Assembly: GCF_964340395.1 (NCBI RefSeq)
Contig: NC_135568.1
Coordinates: 19,178,710-19,242,709 of the forward strand
DNA length: 64,000 bases
Source of the DNA: Glandiceps talaboti
Lineage: Eukaryota > Hemichordata > Enteropneusta > Spengelidae
Reading direction: 5' to 3'
In this document: positions 58,720 to 64,000 of the stretch, in pieces
Layout: each line of letters starts with the position of its first letter
How positions within the stretch are numbered: position 1 is the stretch's first letter
The notes under the pieces: generated by a model
Seen by the model: only the letters and a program-made list of their open reading frames with translations
What the model was told of the DNA's origin: nothing
Database searches by the model: none
Translations under genes and position numbers: made by a program

Positions 58720-59965
58720 ACTGCAGAGGTCGCGGTAGCTTTTTTTCTGATGCGTCCCTGGGACGCGTTCCTGCCAAAATTAGCGTCAAAATCCTATAAC
58801 GGTGCGTCTTTTCCAAATTTGCATGCACACAGTCACTACGTCTTTCAGATGTACACTAAATACGTTACAAATGTAAATACATGTACATGAACACATCAGT
58901 GTCATTCTCCCGCACACCGTATACCAGTACATGGTTTGTACTTCCAAAAATAAAATATTTATATGCAAGAATACGCTATACAGAGGTTTAACTTCGTCTT
59001 TCTCGACTTTCGATTTTCTATGGTAATCACTCTCTAAAAATATGTGCTCCGAGAAAGAACTCCGGATGAATATATAGCGGAGTGGGAGAAGACGTGTCGA
59101 AACCCCATAGCGTATAAATCCAGAGCTAATGGTAGGGCGGTTCTTGGAGTCGGACCGTACGGAGTACATAAAACTACCCCATGATGATACAAAATCGCAA
59201 TGCATAAACTAAGTTCCATGACATGAATGATGAAGTATGAACGACAGCGTGAACTTCAATTTGACAGAGACACAGTTGTAAAAGTTCGATACAAATTTTG
59301 TGTCGCTACGTTGCAATCGTTTATTCTTGAACGACGCCTTACGTGTGCCATGTTCACTGTAAATTCGCGTAATGCGTTCGATCCCGTAACGAAGCTCAAA
59401 ATAAGTTTCAGTTTTAGTGAGAATGAAATGGCGACTTGGCAGTATGAATTTATCAACGTGAAGGCTTCAGCATAGATTACTGTCCACCGATGTGGTCTAT
59501 TTAATCATCGCTTCGCCTGTGAGGGAAGATGCTTCACCGTAGCGTAAGGCCGTGCTATCGATGGAAACTCTGCCAAACCATGTCTGTTAATAAGTAACTA
59601 AACACGTGATAAGTAATTATAATATTACGTAGTTTCTAAACTACCCAAGACGTGCTCGGCACGTCAGGAAATGGTCATGGGGCACATGAAACTGTTGGAA
59701 CGTTTTATATACGATGGGTCATATTCAAATTTCACAGGTCACACTGCACATATAAATAGTTACAATCAGAACTGACTAATTCCACGATGTCTGTTCTACA
59801 ACTTCGAAGCAAAGATGATAACCGTACGTTTGCCAACAGTAAGCCCCATTTGTCCCCTGTTTATGACGCGTCCCCAGTGACGCATACATCCAAAAAAAGG
59901 CGTCCCAAGTGTCAAATAGTGCGTCAAATACGCACAAATAACGCGTTAACGCGACCTCTGTTAAC
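58720..59965. mobile_element. Short DNA element, copy 1 of an inverted related pair
   Basis: The left end CAGAGGTCGCGGTAGC matches the inverted right end (reverse complement CAGAGGTCGCGTTAAC). GACGC and GCGTC subterminal motifs occur at both ends. The core (59203-59870) reappears inverted at 61240-61890. No exact target duplication was found. The ends resemble hAT-type elements. Frames at 59227-59475 and 59787-60056 are not preserved in the other copy. Confidence 0.65.
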
Positions 59966-61013
59966 TATAAGCGAACGAAGTTCGCATGTGAGGGCTTGCC
60001 CGAACAGTCTAGCGAATGTCATTTTCAGACCGGACATTCCATTGAGATTACGATAAGCGGTGGGTTGGGCCATATATGCATATATATATATATATATTTT
60101 AATATATTCAATCTCTGCATGCAGGTGTTGACAAACACATTTATGTCATTACTATGTCTTATCAGTTTATGGTAATTGTGTTTGATGAGTGTGTAGACGT
60201 TGTCATTCACACATTTTAGTTAACGCATTGGTGGTTATTTTTACAAGCCCCTCCTTAAGATGAATATGCATGAAAATTTAGCTATTGTCCTCTGTTTGTG
60301 CTTGTCGCTAATACGGTTCTCTGATTGGCAGTTATTTATATCCTGATGACATTTGCTAGACCTCGGATGTTCCATCCTCGATAGCGTTGTTCGGCTGTGT
60401 GTCATATTTTATCGGAAGAACATCCGAGGGCTAGCTGATAGACTAGCGAGACTACAGCCACCACAGTGTACAATAGGATTAACATCATCTCACTATTGTC
60501 CTTATGGCAAGCAGTGCACATCAGTGTGTCAATTTAGTCTTGTTATTTTTGTATTTTTTTGTGAGACAGTTGTGCTATTGTAAGACTATTTGAAGTAGTT
60601 CACAAACAAGCTGCATCAAAATCTTGTTTACTTGTCATGACAATAATTTTAAGTTGATTCTACATTTTAAATTGAAAGGTACTCTTGTACTGAATTTATG
60701 ATACTCTTGTCGGTACATCTACATTGTTATATATAGGCATAAAAAAATTAATTGTTTAGTTCTGGTTACTTGACCCCACCAACATTTTTTTTACGTATTC
60801 AAGAAAAAAATAATACAATCGCAAAAAATTGTGAAGTCTCACAAGAAACAGTAGATGTGGAAATTGACATCAACTTAAAAAGACTATATAAAACTGGTCT
60901 TCCAATCTGTAATGGTTGTATATCTGATAGGAAGAAATCAATAACACAGAGACCATTTGGAAAAACTGAACTAGACACTCACACATGAAAACAAATATGA
61001 TAAAATAAAATAA
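59966..61013. other. 1 kb between two related elements, nothing recognised
   Basis: Has a TA microsatellite (60076-60098). It also has a short inverted repeat, CCTCGGATGTTCC at 60360 against GAACATCCGAGG near 60420. The plus frame at 60752-60988 has no recognised domain. Confidence 0.5.
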
Positions 61014-62736
61014 ACAAGTTATTGAAAATGACATAGTCCCCACTATGTTTGGGTTTTAACAGTTTCCTCTGGGTCAAAAAATTTACTAACCATGGCATTG
61101 GGCTAATTTGCCTCAAAATTTATTAGCCAAACCAGACTTTCAATTAGCCAAACTTTTGCAATAAAAATGAACTTATATAAATAAAGACAATAGCGCAAAC
61201 TTGTATGTTTTTACTGTTTATTTACATACATTTTTCATGTCATGTTGGCAAACGTACGGTTCTCATCTTTGCTTCAAAGTTGTAGCGCCAGACATCTAGG
61301 TTTTAGTCAGTTCTCATTGTAACTATTTTCTAAATCTCAATGTGCAGTGTGACCTGTGAAATTTGAATATGACCCATCGTATGCATAACGTTTCAGCAGT
61401 TTCATGTGCCCCATGACCATTTCCTGATGTGGAGAGCACGTCCTGGGTAGTTTAGAAACTACGCGATATTATCATAACTTATCCACATGATTGGTTACGC
61501 ACGGCCATTACGGCAAGGCATCTTCCCTCACGAGTGAAGCGATGATCAAATGGACCACATCGTTGGACAGTCTCTCCTGAAAACTTCACTTAGATAAATT
61601 CAAACTGCCACGTCACCATTTCATTCTCACTAAAACTGATTTTTTTTCTTTTTGAGCTTCGTTACTAGATCGAACGTGAATTTACTGTTCACTACTGTTC
61701 ACTACACCATTCTCTTCGTCTGAGGTGAACATGGTTTGCACATTATGTATCAGTTTTATCAGTGTTAACAGTTCTCCTCAGATCAGCGACACAAAATTTG
61801 GATTAAACACTTTTACAACTGTATCTCTGTCAAATTGAAAGTTTGCGCTGTCGTTCGTACTTCATGTCACGGAACTCAGTTTGATATGACATTTATTTAC
61901 ATTGCTGATGTAACAATTTTATGATTTGAGGAACGTACAATGTGTGCACTTCCTTCTAAATGTAATACAATGTAGTTTAAATTACGGATATTCCACGTTG
62001 TGACAAAGAAACCACAAGCATTACGCATAGATTTTCTGGTGCCCTATTCTAAATTGGCTTCGCAAATTTGACTAATTGTATCAAAAATATTCTCGCCAAA
62101 TGCTGATTTTATTCGCATTTTACGATTTTGCGAGTGGGCAGCGGAAACACTGGTATTAACGAACTGGCAGTTTATGTTGTCATTTTCAAACCTGGTTAAT
62201 GTTGTTTGGCCTCATATGGTTGTTTTTGATATCACTACTCTGATCATGCAACAACACTTGTGAACATAAATCAAACAGACTTAGATATATTGTGTCTGCT
62301 CATTGGACATGGAACATGCCTACTCATGTTGTGTCTCCTCGTTGGACATGGGACATGCCTACTCTTCAAAATGACGTCATGGAATAAACCATTCAACATG
62401 AAAACTGCGCCAACAAAATGGCTGCCAGGCAGCCATATCGAATTGTATCACAACGAAAATGGATATGCACATGTATGTCATAGATCACTGTGCTAATACC
62501 AACTTTGAATGAGACTTGTTCAAGCATGTCTGAGTTATGGCTTTGGACATGGAAAATTCGCAAACAAAATGGCTGCCAGGCGGCCATATTAGATCGTATC
62601 AGGAACAAATTGAGATGCTTATGTATGCCAAAGTATGTTGTCCCTGTACCAAGTTTGAAAAAAATTGGTCCAGGCATCCCCAAGAAACGGCTCCGGACAG
62701 ACAGACGGACACATGGATGGAACCCAATCCAGACTA
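61014..62736 (+). mobile_element. P-type element interrupted by a second element
   Basis: Starts ACAAGTTATTGAAAATGACA with TAGTCCCCAC and TTTGGGTTTTAAC. It is broken at 61067 and resumes at 62154 with GAACTGGCAGTTTATG. There are two internal units (AAGCATGTCTGAGTTATGGC at about 62522), and it ends with CCAAGTTTGAAAAAAATTGG, ACAGACGGAC and AACCCAATCC. The terminal CGGGGACTA is missing. Confidence 0.8.
61068..62153. mobile_element. Short hAT-like element, copy 2, nested in the P element
   Basis: The left end is CAGTTTCCTCTGG; the right end in reverse complement is CAGTGTTTCCGCTG. It is flanked by GTTTTAAC and GTATTAAC, an 8-bp near-duplication overlapping the first base of the element. The core 61240-61890 is an inverted, diverged copy of 59203-59870, including GGTCATATTCAAATTTCACA read in reverse. 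Ends and duplication size point to hAT. Confidence 0.65.
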
Positions 62737-63325
62737 AAAATCAACCTACCCACCTATTCTAAAATTGAGCGTAATTGGAAAGCGTAACTGGAACCACAAA
62801 GTTTTTTATTAGGCCTAAATCAGCTTAAAAATAGATTTGCTAATCCCCAATTGTAACTGAAACAATATTTATGTATCCAATTGTAATATTAAATTTGTCA
62901 TTCTATTATATGATAAAGAGTTGCTGAATAACTGGATTATTTCATTTACCAAGAATAATAACATCCAAATAAATTTACAAAATAAAAACACAAGTCTATA
63001 CAGTGCAAAGATTGGTCAGTGGTATTGCTCAAAGAAATTTTGTTTGACTTTCTCCCAACTTGTACCCTCTCGGGAGAAAAAGGATTAAAAAGATGTGACG
63101 AATTGGTTAATTCAATGTAGGAAGGAACATTACAATATCAATTCAAATTTTGCATCTCAAATAGAAATACTATGTAAGTAAACTGGCAAAATTCATTTTA
63201 GCATTATAAAGTCAAGATTTTGATGGAGGCAAGGTTTAGTATGACTGTTACTGCTCACGATAACAATAATAACATAATATGACAAAAAATAACAGAACTC
63301 GAGACAATTTTTTAAAAAATACCAC
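62737..63325. other. 600 bp, nothing recognised
   Basis: AT-rich; no exon, repeat unit or RNA gene recognised. Confidence 0.5.
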
Positions 63326-63327
63326 CA

Positions 63328-64000
63328 ATCACCTTGTCGCACAACTGTACATTTTTTAAAAATGTTTATCCATATGGTAGTCCATGCTAACAAGAAGTGT
63401 TCATTTGTTGAATGACTATCCAGTTGCCTATCCTACCATGTTGCTATCTTTACGATATATGCTATCATCATGTTGTTAGATATATTCACATATATTTTCG
63501 AATGTTTATTCAATTGTCTATTAACCCTCGTTGTTATCTTTGCAATATATGTGATCATTTGGCTGTTGCTGTGGGCGTGGTCTTGTTGCTAGGCACATTT
63601 GCATACATTTTTTGAATGTTTATTCGTCTCTATTGCTATTGCTGTTGTTATCTTTGCAATATACATGATTATTTGGCTGTTGCTATGGGCTTGGTCTTGT
63701 TGCTAGGCAAATTTACATACATTTTTTGAATGTTTATTCAATTGTCTATTATTCCCTGTTGTTATCTTTGTGAAATACATGACTGTTTGGCTCTTGCTAT
63801 GGGCATGGTCATGGTTGCTAGGGTATTTGCATACATTTTTTGAATGTTTACTCATTTGCCTACCAGATGATGTTGTTATTTGACCAAAATACACTGCCAT
63901 TTGGTTATTGCTAAGGGCGTGGTCATGGTTGCTAAGGCCAATTTTCTCAAAATGTTTTGAAGAAAATCTACAGAATAACACTTTCAGAAACATCTCACCA
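63328..64000. mobile_element. M-type element, 5' part, cut by the window edge
   Basis: Start motif CACCTTGTCGCACAACTG, then five or so units of about 110 bp with GGCTGTTGCT, GTTGCTAGGCA and GAATGTTTATTC. It is still inside the element at the last base. Confidence 0.75.

Noticed and set aside
59227-59475. Plus-strand frame of 82 codons at 59.2 kb as a gene
   Set aside because: It lies in the core of a repeated element, and the inverted copy at 61.2-61.9 kb does not keep the frame open.

Overview
The window looks like AT-rich nuclear DNA of a non-vertebrate animal, probably a marine invertebrate. The evidence is a spliced alpha-spectrin-type gene with GT-AG introns, dense nested DNA transposons and LINE remnants, long minisatellites and many microsatellites. 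The species cannot be named from the sequence. No bacterial gene, operon, CRISPR array, rRNA or tRNA was recognised.

The only cellular gene recognised is a minus-strand relative of alpha-spectrin (SPTAN1 type). Its exons run from about 58.6 kb (5') down to 23.2 kb (3'). In transcription order they are: two exons matching spectrin repeat 4 (58.15-57.67 kb) with a weak candidate on each side; repeat 9 (42.30-42.15 and 39.05-38.96 kb); then a large array of exons from the SH3/repeat-10 region (38.7-23.2 kb). The array holds eight copies of the exon for the first half of the SH3 domain (A1-A8), with a ninth, A9, at 51.8 kb. It also holds six copies of a repeat-10 exon (L1-L6), five copies of the following repeat-10/11 linker exon (D1-D5), and only one exon for the second half of the SH3 domain (23.80-23.95 kb). 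All exons keep splice sites, and their phases fit in genomic order. Exons for repeats 5-8 and for everything after repeat 10 were not found, and SH3 ligand-binding residues are lost. The locus is therefore either a rearranged, decaying paralogue or a strongly divergent gene whose exon array is still changing. Part of the array is a near-perfect 3,313-bp tandem duplication.

Layout. 1-2.2 kb: 58-bp minisatellite. 2.8-4.3 kb: short-element fragments. 6.3-8.1 kb: a foldback-like element. 8.4-9.5 kb: CCTA-rich satellite. 9.7-13.6 kb: two dead non-LTR retrotransposon fragments. 14.4-16.7 kb: an M-type element interrupted by a Harbinger-like element. 18.4-18.9 kb: 48-bp minisatellite. 23.2-38.7 kb: the spectrin exon array. 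39.6-42.1 kb: a Tc1/mariner-like element in the intron between the two repeat-9 exons. 43.1-45.7 kb: an L1/Tx1-like LINE with target-site duplication. 48.3-50.1 kb: a hAT-like element containing a nested P-type element. 51.5-52.2 kb: the detached SH3 copy. 52.3-56.7 kb: a foldback-like element cut by two P-type elements. 57.5-58.6 kb: spectrin repeat-4 exons. 58.7-62.7 kb: two related inverted-orientation elements, one inside a P-type element. 63.3-64 kb: start of another M-type element.

Names used here: P = short non-autonomous element with TAGTCCCCGC-type ends and internal 151-bp tandem repeats. M = element with ends related to TAGCACAACTG and internal repeats of about 110 bp. X unit = array unit A-D-L (about 1.64 kb). 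Y unit = array unit with A followed by a LINE fragment, TATG microsatellite and M tail (about 1.68 kb). Exon limits were read by eye from splice consensus and reading frame; element limits are approximate unless a target-site duplication is given.
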